Below, one piece after another: positions 7,294 through 15,444 of a DNA stretch of 64,000 nt. Within the stretch, counting starts at the first letter, position 1. Each line of letters starts with the position of its first letter. The position numbers and the translations under genes were made by a program. The stretch is taken from assembly GCF_003614925.1 (NCBI RefSeq), contig NZ_QYLP01000049.1, forward strand, positions 10,231 to 74,230. Direction: 5' to 3'. This DNA comes from Arthrobacter celericrescens. GTDB taxonomy: Bacteria > Actinomycetota > Actinomycetes > Actinomycetales > Micrococcaceae. Below the pieces are notes generated by a model. That model saw only the letters and a program-made list of their open reading frames with translations, searched no databases and was not told the origin of the DNA.

Positions 7294-7998
7294 TCAGGAA
7301 TTTGGCCGCAGGGACGTGATCATCCTCTTGATGTCCTTGTACTCCTGCGTATCCATGTAGGCCTCGGGCGTGTCCGGCCCCGGTGTCGCACCCTCTACCG
7401 CTTCCATCGGGTTGTACGCCCCGCCAAAAGCGGCGCCGCTGGGTGGCCAACCGAAGAAGTGGAAGATGGGGCAGGCATCGGGGCCGCTTGGAGCGGGAGA
7501 CGAGGTGATCCCGTAGGCAAAGGGACCAGGCGTCGCCGGGTCCGTGCCTTGCCGGCCTTCGAAAACGAAGCGGGGCGTGGATCCCTTCTGTGCCAGCGCC
7601 GGAAGCGGTTCCGAATCAAGCAGCGAGTACGGCGACTTGGTGGTGCACTCGGAGCCCGCAACCATGTTGGTCCGCAGCGTTGCCAACTGCTTGCCTGCCT
7701 CGTTCGACACGCTGAGGAAGACACCACCCGCTGCGGCTTGCCCTGCCGGATCCGTGATCGTCCAGCGCGCGGGGTAGTCGAAGGTGAGCGTGCCGTCCTT
7801 GGTCTTGTAAGCGGCCCAGGCCTCCGCCGAGCTCCCAGGCGTGCCTGACGACGGCGCTGTGGTGGGAGTATCAGATGCCGATCCTCCCGGCGTGGCACCG
7901 TCAGCCCCCGACGGGCTGGACCCGGGCGCCGGTTGGACGCAAGCCCCAAGGAAAAGCAAGAGGGACAACGTTGCTGCGGAACGGATTGGGTGACGCAC
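7294..7998 (-). CDS. Secreted lipoprotein of unknown function
   Basis: A lipoprotein of 234 residues. The N-terminus VRHPIRSAATLSLLLFLGAC is a signal peptide ending in a lipobox, so the mature protein would be anchored by the Cys at residue 20. A Ser/Pro/Gly/Thr-rich linker (about 22-65) separates it from a compact C-terminal domain that begins near KTKDGTLTFDYPARWTI. That motif is seen in small beta-rich secreted domains in actinobacteria, but I cannot name a function. The GTG at 7998 has AAGGAG 6 bases upstream, which decides the start among several in-frame options. Confidence 0.8.
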   Translation of the reverse strand: MRHPIRSAATLSLLLFLGACVQPAPGSSPSGADGATPGGSASDTPTTAPSSGTPGSSAEAWAAYKTKDGTLTFDYPARWTITDPAGQAAAGGVFLSVSNEAGKQLATLRTNMVAGSECTTKSPYSLLDSEPLPALAQKGSTPRFVFEGRQGTDPATPGPFAYGITSSPAPSGPDACPIFHFFGWPPSGAAFGGAYNPMEAVEGATPGPDTPEAYMDTQEYKDIKRMITSLRPNS

Positions 7999-8177
7999 GG
8001 CAGTCTCCTTAAGCACGTGAGACCAGCGAATAGATGCCTCAATTGTGGGCCGGTTATCGGGCTGGAAGAAGCCATAAATCCAATCGATATCCGAACGTTG
8101 TGGCTGGTCACGAATCGTTTCCGTCTTTGCCGAAGAGCGACCACGCGCAACGAGTGCGGTTCGGCACGCCAGAGTCG

Positions 8178-8267
8178 ATTCTGCTGGATCACCCCGTAAC
8201 ACCACCGAGCCCACCCGCGCCGCACCGGGGCCCGGAGGGTTCAACCAGCGGGGTGATCCAGCAGAAT
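8178..8267. repeat. Perfect 19-bp inverted repeat with 52-bp spacer
   Basis: ATTCTGCTGGATCACCCCG (8178-8196) recurs as its exact reverse complement at 8249-8267. The right arm overlaps the last codons of the PucR gene. Both arms can be read as codons for ILLDHP, so the left arm may be an inverted copy of the PucR 3' end. The whole is 90 bp. It could be a long-loop hairpin, a duplication scar, or a very short element with terminal inverted repeats. The rest of 7999-8240 holds no gene I can support. Confidence 0.7.
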
Positions 8268-9935
8268 GTGTGCAGGCCCGGCCCCACCCAGCTCCTGCAC
8301 GGCCAGGCTCAGCCACAGGACGAGCATGTCGTCCGCTTGGGCGGGGTCGATGCCGAAGATTTCCTCCATGCGCCGCAGCCGGTATCGCAGGGTGTTCTGG
8401 TGCAGGGACAGGGCGTGCGCTGTCTTGGCCGAGTCGCAGGAGCAGGCCAGGTATGTCCGCAGGGTCTTCGCATAGTCGGTGCCGGAGCGGGCGTCGTGCT
8501 CCAGCATCGCCGCCGCTACCGGGGACATCAACCGCGGCTTGCTGCGGAACAGCGCCGCCACCTCCAGCAGCGTGAGCCGGCTGCGCATCTCCTCCGCGCT
8601 GGCGTACGCCGCCCCGGCAGCGCCCGCCCCAGCAGCACCCGCCCCGGCAGACCCGGCCCCACCACCGCCGTCGGCCAGCATCAAAAGGACCAGGTCGGCG
8701 TCGTACTTTGAACGGCTGATCTCGTTCACCGCGGCAACCGGCGTCCCCAGCGCGACCCGCAGCTCCAGCCGCAGCGACGCCGCGGCCCGTTCTATCAGCC
8801 GCCGGCCCAGGGCCCCGATCTGCGGCAGCGCAGCCAGCCGGGCCTCGGTGAACAGGGCGTAGATGGAGGTGCCGATCATCACGCACTGGGTTCCCTGCCG
8901 GTACGACTCACACTGGGTGCTCACCAGATCCAGCACCCGTGCCAGCGCGATCTCCTCCGAACCCGGCACCACCTCCGTTTGGAAGGCGACGACGGCGAAC
9001 GGGCCCTTGCGTCCGAGCGCCAGCTGTTCCGCCACGAGCTGCGAGTCGCTGTCGCTTTCCAGGAGCCGGCGCAGCAGTTCGGCACGTTGCTGGCGGGCGA
9101 GGTCGTAGCTGCTGCGGGCACGGAGCATGTGCAGCGCGGCGATGTCGGCAGCGCTCTCCAGGGCGCGCCTGGCCTCGGCGTCGAAGGCGCCGTCCGCGTC
9201 CACCACCCAGATCGACCCGAGCGGCTGTGTCCCGGCTCGCACGGCGATGGCCAGCCGGTCCATGGCGGCCTCGCCCACACCCTTGACGTGCACGGCGCCT
9301 TCGGACCGGAACACTGCGGCGTACTGACCGGCGTTCTCCGGAAGGTAGGGCACCTGCCGGCCGAGGATGCCGCTGCGGCGGTCCTCGTCGATGGGCTGGC
9401 CCGGCAGGGTGGAGTAGGCCAGGATCTGTTCCTGCAGGTTCTCGATGGTGGTGGCCCCGCCCACCATCGCGGCGATCGCATTGGCCAGCGCGAACAAGTC
9501 CCCGACGCCGAGCGGCACCAGCGAGCTGTTGGCCTCTGCGAGCGTCCCCACGGCGGATTCGAGCAGCCCGTCCAGCTGCCGCCACGACACCCCGTCCTCG
9601 ACCACGAGCAGCGCGATGCCGGCCCGGTCCGCGGCGGCGGCCAGTTCGTCAATGCTGTCTTGGGAGACTACCTTGACCACGAGCGCCGCGAATCCAGCCG
9701 CAGCCGCTTCCTGCACGACGGTGGCAGTCCGCGGATCTGCCGGGTGCAGTCCGATGCCCAGCAGGATGCCGCCCGGAAGGGACTCGAGTTCGGCCGTGGG
9801 GTCGTAGAGGCTCGGGCTCAGCAGCGCGAGTTCCGGCGCGGGGCCATGCGTGCGGATGCCCAGGCCCGAGCCTTCCAGCACCTTGAGGAGTTCCTGCAGC
9901 GGGATCTGGTGTGAAGCGGACGGGATGGAAGCCAT
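8241..9935 (-). CDS. PucR-family transcriptional regulator
   Basis: A regulator of 564 residues. The N-terminal half (about 1-130) resembles the PucR sensing domain, starting SHQIPLQELLKVLEG and passing through SLPGGILLGIGLHP. A GGDEF-like central region follows. The C-terminal helix-turn-helix is the PucR type: LRTYLACSCDSAKTAHALSL followed by HQNTLRYRLRRMEEIFGID. An Ala/Gly-rich low-complexity insert lies near residues 440-460. The ATG at 9935 is supported by a promoter with -35 TTGTTG, 17 bases, -10 TAGTTT, then 7 bases to the ATG, so the mRNA should be leaderless. The gene is divergent from the GNAT-ABC-enolase operon at 10039, which it most likely controls; PucR proteins are usually activators of purine or amino-acid use. 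Confidence 0.88.
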   Translation of the reverse strand: MASIPSASHQIPLQELLKVLEGSGLGIRTHGPAPELALLSPSLYDPTAELESLPGGILLGIGLHPADPRTATVVQEAAAAGFAALVVKVVSQDSIDELAAAADRAGIALLVVEDGVSWRQLDGLLESAVGTLAEANSSLVPLGVGDLFALANAIAAMVGGATTIENLQEQILAYSTLPGQPIDEDRRSGILGRQVPYLPENAGQYAAVFRSEGAVHVKGVGEAAMDRLAIAVRAGTQPLGSIWVVDADGAFDAEARRALESAADIAALHMLRARSSYDLARQQRAELLRRLLESDSDSQLVAEQLALGRKGPFAVVAFQTEVVPGSEEIALARVLDLVSTQCESYRQGTQCVMIGTSIYALFTEARLAALPQIGALGRRLIERAAASLRLELRVALGTPVAAVNEISRSKYDADLVLLMLADGGGGAGSAGAGAAGAGAAGAAYASAEEMRSRLTLLEVAALFRSKPRLMSPVAAAMLEHDARSGTDYAKTLRTYLACSCDSAKTAHALSLHQNTLRYRLRRMEEIFGIDPAQADDMLVLWLSLAVQELGGAGPAHILLDHPAG

Positions 9936-9942
9936 GCCCAGC

Positions 9943-9971
9943 AAACTAGCCGCCATTGTGGGAAACAACAA
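9943..9971 (-). promoter_or_regulatory. Leaderless promoter of the PucR-type gene
   Basis: Read on the minus strand: -35 TTGTTG (9966-9971), 17-base spacer, -10 TAGTTT (9943-9948), then 7 bases to the ATG at 9935. No ribosome binding site is present. Confidence 0.65.
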
Positions 9972-10038
9972 GCTCACCGATCAAGCTTGGTGCCACACGC
10001 TAAAGCCAGCGGCGCGGGCGCCTCGCCATAGTTGAGGA

Positions 10039-10923
10039 ATGTCACTCACTGTTGAAGCACACCCCGCAGCACGCCAGGCCAGGGAAGCGGCCACCGCGGC
10101 CGCCGACCGGGCCGGTGTCACGGTCGCCGAAGAGACGGACCGCGAAAAGCTCCGGGACATCGAAGGCCTGCTCGTCAGCATCTGGGGCACGTCCCCGCAC
10201 GGCGCCCCCGTCCCCTTCGACATCCTGCGCGCCATCTCGCATGCCGGCTGCAACATCTCCGCCGCCTACCTGCCGGACGGCACCCTCTGCGGGGCCGCCG
10301 TCGCGATCGTCACCCCGGGCGACGCGGCCACCTACTCGTTCATCGCGGGCGTAGCCCCGGGCATCGCGGACAAAGGCGTCGGCTTCGCCCTCAAGCAGCA
10401 CCAGCGCGCCTGGTCCTTGGACCGCGGCATCGACACCATGACCTGGACCTTCGATCCCCTCGTCAGCCGCAACGCCCGCTTCAACCTCAGCAAGCTCGGC
10501 GCCCACGTCCGCCAGTACGAGCGGAACTTCTACGGCCTGATGGACGACGAGATCAACGCCAACGACGAAAGCGACCGCCTCGTGGCCGTCTGGCCGCTTT
10601 CGTCCGAGGTGAGCATCGCCTGCGGCGAAGGGACGCCCCGCGACGTCGAACTCCCGGCTGTTGAAGGCACCAACGTCCTGAAGTACGGGCCCGACGGCGA
10701 GCCCCAGCTTCTCGAGTCAGCCGGCGGTGGGGCGCAGCTTCTCGACACTGGCGGCACCCTCTGGTGCCGCGCACCCCGGGACATAGTGGCCCTGCGTGCC
10801 GCCAACCCGGAGCAGGCCGCACTGTGGCGCAGCACCATGCGCGAGTCCTTCGAAAGCGCCTTCGCCGCCGGTTACCAGGCCGACGGCGTCACCCGCACCG
10901 GCTGGTACCGGCTCACCCGCTAG
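10039..10923 (+). CDS. GNAT-superfamily acyltransferase (COG3375-like)
   Basis: A protein of 294 residues, longer than a typical single-domain GNAT. It matches the predicted COG3375 GNAT type, with LVSIWGTSPHGAPVPFDILR near residues 48-68, AGCNISAAYLPDGTLCGAAV, then SFIAGVAPGIADKGVGFALK as the acyl-CoA binding region and WTFDPLVSRNARFNLSKLGA. In Geobacillus a GNAT succinyltransferase works with an enolase-superfamily N-succinylamino-acid racemase. The present operon pairs the same kinds of gene, so acylation of an amino acid or dipeptide is a reasonable inference. CATAGT ends 6 bases before the ATG, and TGAGGA also offers a weak RBS. Confidence 0.8.
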   Translation: MSLTVEAHPAARQAREAATAAADRAGVTVAEETDREKLRDIEGLLVSIWGTSPHGAPVPFDILRAISHAGCNISAAYLPDGTLCGAAVAIVTPGDAATYSFIAGVAPGIADKGVGFALKQHQRAWSLDRGIDTMTWTFDPLVSRNARFNLSKLGAHVRQYERNFYGLMDDEINANDESDRLVAVWPLSSEVSIACGEGTPRDVELPAVEGTNVLKYGPDGEPQLLESAGGGAQLLDTGGTLWCRAPRDIVALRAANPEQAALWRSTMRESFESAFAAGYQADGVTRTGWYRLTR

Positions 10924-10972
10924 CCCACTCACCCGACGCCCGGCCACCCCCAACAACCTCCAGGAGTCCCCC

Positions 10973-11914
10973 ATGAACGCCTCCACAAAGAAGCCCTCGC
11001 TGCGCCACCTGCTCTCCGCCGCCGCCCTCCCGCTGGTGCTCGGCCTGAGCGCCTGCGGCGGCGCCGCCACCCCTGCCGAAACGGCCAAGCAGGTCTCTGC
11101 CGCCGACGCCGATCCCGCCGCCGCGGCTGCACTCCCGTCGCGCTTCAAGCAGGCCGGCGTCATCAAGGTGGCCTCGGACATCCCCTACCCGCCGCTGGAA
11201 ATGTTCGACGAAAACCAGAACCTCACCGGCCTGGACGTTGACCTCGCAGCCGCCCTCGGTGCCAAGCTCGGCGTGAAGCTGGAACTGCAGAAGCAGGCCT
11301 TCGACAGCATCATCCCGTCCCTGCAGTCCGGCAAGAACGACATCATCATGTCCGGCATGAACGACACCCCGGAGCGCCAGAAGACCCTGGACTTCGTGGA
11401 CTACCTGCACGCCGGCTTCTCCATCCTGGTCCGCGAGGGCAACCCGGAGAACATCACCACGGCGCTTGACCTGTGCGGCAAGACCGTCGCCGTCCAGAAA
11501 GCCACGGTGCAGGGCGACATCCTGCGCAGCTACGAACAGAAATGCAAGGACAAGGGCTCGGAGCCGATTAACGTCACCGAACTCCCCCTGGAGACCGACG
11601 TGCAGACGGCGGTCCGCGCCGGAAAGGCGAGCGCCGACGTCGTCGATTCCGCCCCGGCAGCCTACGCCGCAAAGACCGCCGGCGGCGGGAAGATCTTCGA
11701 CATCGTGCGCGACCCCGCCAACCCGGCCGGCTACAACCCGGTGTACACGGGCATCGGCGTGCTGAAGAAGGACGCCGGGCTGAGCAAGGCGCTGCTGCTG
11801 GCCATGGAGGCGATCGTCAAGGACGGTACGTATGAGGAGATCCTGAAGAAGTACGAGCTCTCCGACTACTCGGTGAAGACAGCCGGCATGAACCGCGGCA
11901 AGGACGTCAAGTGA
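10973..11914 (+). CDS. Amino-acid ABC transporter substrate-binding lipoprotein
   Basis: An extracytoplasmic solute-binding protein of 313 residues (SBP_bac_3 family). The signal peptide ends in the lipobox LSAC at about residues 24-27. The mature domain begins KQAGVIKVASDIPYPPLEMF and contains GLDVDLAAALGAKLGV and GKNDIIMSGMNDTPERQK, the usual markers of polar amino-acid binding proteins. AGGAG lies 8 bases before the ATG. The stop overlaps the permease start by four bases (GTGA). The protein should capture an amino acid or derivative, for import by the permease and ATPase encoded next and use by the enolase-superfamily enzyme at the end of the operon. Confidence 0.93.
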   Translation: MNASTKKPSLRHLLSAAALPLVLGLSACGGAATPAETAKQVSAADADPAAAAALPSRFKQAGVIKVASDIPYPPLEMFDENQNLTGLDVDLAAALGAKLGVKLELQKQAFDSIIPSLQSGKNDIIMSGMNDTPERQKTLDFVDYLHAGFSILVREGNPENITTALDLCGKTVAVQKATVQGDILRSYEQKCKDKGSEPINVTELPLETDVQTAVRAGKASADVVDSAPAAYAAKTAGGGKIFDIVRDPANPAGYNPVYTGIGVLKKDAGLSKALLLAMEAIVKDGTYEEILKKYELSDYSVKTAGMNRGKDVK

Positions 11915-12867
11915 GCAGCCCCGCACCCACTTTTCCGGACACGGCACCGGGTGCTGTGGGCAGCGAGGTGAGCGGGGACGACGACGTCGTCGCGATCCCT
12001 TTGCGCCACCCCTGGCGCTGGGTGGTGGCCGCCTTGCTGGTGCTCGCCCTGGCGGGGCTTGTCGCCTCGCTGTGGACGAACCCGAACATCGAGCACTCCA
12101 CGATCGCCACGTACCTGTTCAACCCGAAGATCATCAACGGCGTGGGGCTGAGCCTGCTGGTCACCGTGGTGGCCATGCTCATCTCCACCGTGCTGGGCGT
12201 GCTGCTGGCTGTAATGCGGCTGTCCAAGAACCCGGTGATGAACGCCTTCGCCTGGCTGTACGTGTGGGTGTTCCGCGGGACGCCGCTGCTGATCCAGATC
12301 GTCTTTTGGGGCTATCTGGGCCTGCTGTATTCGCAGATCAGCCTCGGCGTGCCGTTCACGGACTTCACCGTCTTCTCCGTGGACACCAACACCCTGGTGC
12401 CAGCCTTCGTGGCCGGCCTGCTGGCGCTGACCCTGAACCAGGCCGCGTATTCGGCGGAGATCATCCGCAGCGGCATGCTCTCGGTGGACCCCGGCCAGCA
12501 TGAGGCGGCGGCGTCACTGGGGATGTCGCCGTCGTACACGCTGTTCAAGGTGGTGCTGCCGCAGGCGATGCGCGTCATCATCCCACCCATGGGCAACGAG
12601 ACGATCTCCATGCTCAAGCAGACCTCGCTGCTGTCCGTGATCGCGGTCCTGGAGCTGTACACGGTGGCCACGCAGATTTCCTCGCAGAACCTGCGCCAGG
12701 TGGAACTGTTGCTGGTGGTCAGCGCCTGGTACCTCTTCCTCACCTCGGTGCTGTCCGTGCCGCAGTACTACCTGGAGCGCCACTACGGCCGCGGCACCGC
12801 CGCGCAGGCGCCCAGCCTGCTTGAGCGCATCATTCAAAGCCGCATCATTCAAAGGAGAAAGCGATGA
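11911..12867 (+). CDS. Amino-acid ABC transporter permease (HisM/GlnP type)
   Basis: A membrane permease of 318 residues with about five or six helices. The first is at about 37-57, after a cytoplasmic N-terminal tail of 35 residues. The family signature for contact with the ATPase is visible as EAAASLGMSPSYTLFKVVLP near residues 193-213, followed by AMRVIIPPMGNE. The helical core starts NGVGLSLLVTVVAMLISTVL. The GTG start overlaps the preceding stop, and the stop overlaps the next ATG in an ATGA. A single permease gene implies a homodimer. The long N-terminal extension and the periplasmic insert near 137-155 are typical for this subgroup. Confidence 0.93.
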   Translation: MSSPAPTFPDTAPGAVGSEVSGDDDVVAIPLRHPWRWVVAALLVLALAGLVASLWTNPNIEHSTIATYLFNPKIINGVGLSLLVTVVAMLISTVLGVLLAVMRLSKNPVMNAFAWLYVWVFRGTPLLIQIVFWGYLGLLYSQISLGVPFTDFTVFSVDTNTLVPAFVAGLLALTLNQAAYSAEIIRSGMLSVDPGQHEAAASLGMSPSYTLFKVVLPQAMRVIIPPMGNETISMLKQTSLLSVIAVLELYTVATQISSQNLRQVELLLVVSAWYLFLTSVLSVPQYYLERHYGRGTAAQAPSLLERIIQSRIIQRRKR

Positions 12868-13628
12868 CGGAAACCCTGGTGCGGGCCCGCAACGTCCGCA
12901 AGAGCTACGGCCACGTGGAGGTCCTCAAAGGCGTTTCGCTCACCGTCAAGCCCGGCGAGGTGATGTGCCTGCTCGGTCCGTCCGGCTCCGGCAAATCGAC
13001 GTTCCTGCGCTGCATCAACCACCTGGAACGGATCGACGGCGGCCGGATCGAGGTAGGCGGCGACCTGGTGGGCTACGCCCGCCGGCACGGCAAGATCTTC
13101 GAGATGAACCCGCGCGAAGTGTCCCGGCAGCGCCGCGGCATCGGTATGGTGTTCCAGCGCTTCAACCTCTTCCCGCACATGACCGCCTTGGAGAACATCA
13201 TGGCGGCACCGGTGGGCGTGAAGAAGGTGGAGCGCGCCGCCGCCAAGGCCCGTGCCTACGAACTGCTGGAGCGCGTCGGCCTGTCCCATGTGGCCGGCCA
13301 CTACCCAGCGCAGCTCTCCGGCGGCCAGCAGCAACGTGTGGCGATCGCCCGGGCCCTGGCCATGGACCCCGAACTCCTGCTCTTCGACGAACCCACCTCG
13401 GCGCTGGACCCGGAACTCGTGGGCGACGTGCTGGACGTGATGCGCCAACTCGCCGCGGACGGCATGACCATGATCGTGGTAACCCACGAAATCGGCTTTG
13501 CCCGCAGCGTGGCGGACACCGTGGTGTTCATGGACGGCGGCGTGGTGGTCGAGGCCGGCTCCCCCGCCGAGGTGCTCGACAACCCCCAGAACCCGCGCAC
13601 CGTCGCATTCCTCAACTCCGTGATGTGA
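12864..13628 (+). CDS. Amino-acid ABC transporter ATP-binding protein (HisP/GlnQ type)
   Basis: An ATPase subunit of 254 residues. Walker A GPSGSGKST lies near residue 40. The Q-loop is VFQRFNLFPHMTALENI, the signature motif is LSGGQQQR, and Walker B is LLLFDEPTSALDPE, followed by the H-loop THEIGFA. The loop after strand 2 carries the extra residues DLVGYARRHGKIFEMN seen in one actinobacterial and proteobacterial polar-amino-acid subgroup. The ATG overlaps the permease stop by four bases. It energises uptake by the preceding permease and binding protein. Confidence 0.95.
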   Translation: MTETLVRARNVRKSYGHVEVLKGVSLTVKPGEVMCLLGPSGSGKSTFLRCINHLERIDGGRIEVGGDLVGYARRHGKIFEMNPREVSRQRRGIGMVFQRFNLFPHMTALENIMAAPVGVKKVERAAAKARAYELLERVGLSHVAGHYPAQLSGGQQQRVAIARALAMDPELLLFDEPTSALDPELVGDVLDVMRQLAADGMTMIVVTHEIGFARSVADTVVFMDGGVVVEAGSPAEVLDNPQNPRTVAFLNSVM

Positions 13629-13653
13629 AAGCCGGCTACATGAAAGGCACCGA

Positions 13654-14766
13654 ATGAAGATCACCAAAGCGACCATCACCCGCATCGACGTTCCGCTCAA
13701 GGAACCCTTCGTGGTGGCCTATGACACGTACAGCACCATGCCGAGCATCGTGCTCGCGCTGGAGACCGACGACGGCCTGGTGGGCTACGGCGAAAGCGTC
13801 CCGGACGCGCACGTCACCGGGGAAACTCCGGGAGGAGCAGTCGAGGCGCTGCGCTCCGAGCTGCTGCCCGCCGTCGTCGGGCTCGATCCCTTCGACATCA
13901 CGGCGGTCCACCAGCGCATGGACGCCGCGATGAAGAACAACGGTTCGGCGAAGGCGGCCGTGGACATCGCGTGCTGGGACCTGGCGGGCAAGGCGTCCGG
14001 GCGGCCGGTTTACAGCCTGCTGGGCGGGCGGAAGCCGGAGAACCCGACGATCGCGCGGGTCATGAGCATCCTCGCCCCCGAGGTCCTCGCCGAACAGGCG
14101 GTCCAGGCCCGGGAGGAAGGTTTCCGGCACCTGAAGATGAAGCTGGGCGGGAAGGACGGGCTCGACGTCGAACGCGTCCGGGCGGTACGCGCGGCGATCG
14201 GGCACGATCTGGCGATCCGGGTGGACGCGAACCAGGGCTGGGGCGATCCGGCGACGGCGATCGCCATGATCCGGGAGCTGGAACCGTTCCGGATCGACTG
14301 GGTGGAGCAGCCCATCCGTGCTGACGACGTGGACGGCTTCGAGCTGATCCGCGCCCAAGTGGGCGTGCGGCTCATGGCGGACGAGGCAGTGGTGACGCAG
14401 GGCGACCTGGCCCGCTTCGTGAAGGCCCGCAGCGTGGACATGGTGAACCTGAAACTGCAGAAGAGCGGCGGCATCCGGGCCTGCCACCGCCTGGCGACGC
14501 AGGCGGAACTGGCCGGGTTCTCCGTGCAGATCGGTTCCATGCTGGAGACAAGCATCGCCTCCGCCGCGGGATACCACCTGGCGCTGGCGCACCCGGCCAT
14601 CGTGTCCACCGAGCTCTCGGGGCCGGTGAAGTTCTCACGTGAACCGGGCAACCTGGAGTTCCGGATTCCGGAGGTGCTGGTATCGGACAAGCCCGGGCTC
14701 GGCGTGGATGTGGACCTGGATGTGCTGGATGACCTCGCCGTGGGGCGGTTCGAGGTGGGGGCGTAG
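13654..14766 (+). CDS. Enolase-superfamily enzyme, MLE subgroup (dipeptide epimerase / cis-3-hydroxyproline dehydratase / NSAR-like)
   Basis: A mandelate-racemase/muconate-lactonizing type enzyme of 370 residues. Expected catalytic residues are present: the K-x-K pair in LKMKLGG (161-163), metal ligands D191 (RVDANQGW), E218 (WVEQP) and D243 (MADEAV), and the second base K267 (NLKLQKSGG). The N-terminal capping motif DAHVTGET near residue 51 and the C-terminal GSMLETSIASAAGYHL resemble the cis-3-hydroxy-L-proline dehydratase and dipeptide epimerase cluster. Substrate cannot be fixed from sequence. Operon partners (GNAT, amino-acid importer, PucR regulator) would also fit an N-acyl amino-acid racemase. 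It is the last gene of the operon. Confidence 0.88.
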   Translation: MKITKATITRIDVPLKEPFVVAYDTYSTMPSIVLALETDDGLVGYGESVPDAHVTGETPGGAVEALRSELLPAVVGLDPFDITAVHQRMDAAMKNNGSAKAAVDIACWDLAGKASGRPVYSLLGGRKPENPTIARVMSILAPEVLAEQAVQAREEGFRHLKMKLGGKDGLDVERVRAVRAAIGHDLAIRVDANQGWGDPATAIAMIRELEPFRIDWVEQPIRADDVDGFELIRAQVGVRLMADEAVVTQGDLARFVKARSVDMVNLKLQKSGGIRACHRLATQAELAGFSVQIGSMLETSIASAAGYHLALAHPAIVSTELSGPVKFSREPGNLEFRIPEVLVSDKPGLGVDVDLDVLDDLAVGRFEVGA

Positions 14767-14789
14767 GGGCTTAGCCTGCCTGGCGGCGC

Positions 14790-15302
14790 TCAGGCGCCGG
14801 AGCGGCGCTCCGTGAGGGCGCGGTGCAGCTCCCGGATTTCGTCCTCCAGCTCCGGCGCGGGGCCGGCCACGGGGATGCCGGGGGCAACAGCCTGGATGGG
14901 GAGGGACGCCACGGGACCGGCGGCCAGTCCCCATCCAGCGCGCCAGGCGGTGAGCTGCTCGGAGCTGCAGGCGTACACGATCCGGCCGAGCCCCACCCAG
15001 GCGTGGGCGGCGCTGCACATCGGGCAGTGCTCGCCGGAGGTGTAGACCACGCTTGTGCGGCGCTCGGCTTCGCTGAGGTGTTCGGCGGCCCAGCGGGCGA
15101 TCTCGAATTCCGGGTGGCGGGTGGCATCGCCGCCGGCCACCCGGTTGCGGTCCTCGAAGCGGACCGTGCCGGAAGCGTCCACAAGGAGCGATCCGAACGG
15201 TTCGTCCCCGGCGTCGAGCCCTTCGCGTGCCAGCTCCACGCAGCGGCGGAGGTGGGCGAGCTCGTCGGGAGTGAGGTCGGGCGAGGCTGCAGAAGGTGTC
15301 AT
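14790..15302 (-). CDS. Nucleoside/guanine deaminase-type zinc enzyme
   Basis: A cytidine/deoxycytidylate-deaminase-fold protein of 170 residues. The zinc motif is HPEFE near residue 63 in place of the usual HAE, together with GEHCPMCSAAH near residue 87 (the PCxxC half). The size and GDEPFGSLLVD suggest the guanine deaminase/nucleoside deaminase branch rather than tRNA TadA, but substrate is not certain. The ATG at 15302 is fixed by a promoter whose -10 box TATTCT ends 6 bases upstream, giving a probably leaderless mRNA. A perfect TGGTATACCA operator sits in the promoter spacer, implying control by a GntR-family repressor. It is convergent with the enolase-type gene. Confidence 0.85.
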   Translation of the reverse strand: MTPSAASPDLTPDELAHLRRCVELAREGLDAGDEPFGSLLVDASGTVRFEDRNRVAGGDATRHPEFEIARWAAEHLSEAERRTSVVYTSGEHCPMCSAAHAWVGLGRIVYACSSEQLTAWRAGWGLAAGPVASLPIQAVAPGIPVAGPAPELEDEIRELHRALTERRSGA

Positions 15303-15308
15303 TCCGCC

Positions 15309-15337
15309 AGAATACCCTTTTGGTATACCATTTTGAA
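15309..15337 (-). promoter_or_regulatory. Leaderless promoter with TGGTATACCA operator for the deaminase
   Basis: On the minus strand: -35 TTCAAA (15332-15337), 17-base spacer, -10 TATTCT (15309-15314), then 6 bases to the ATG. The perfect palindrome TGGTATACCA (15321-15330) lies inside the spacer. GGTATACC-type palindromes are typical of the FadR branch of GntR regulators. Confidence 0.75.
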
Positions 15338-15444
15338 CAGATGGTCCTCCCGTTTGCGCGGCTGCCCCGCGCGACGGCGAGGACCGCTGACACGTATGCC
15401 ACGATCGTCCTGCCACCCCAGGACCGCGCCACCTGGAGGAACGC

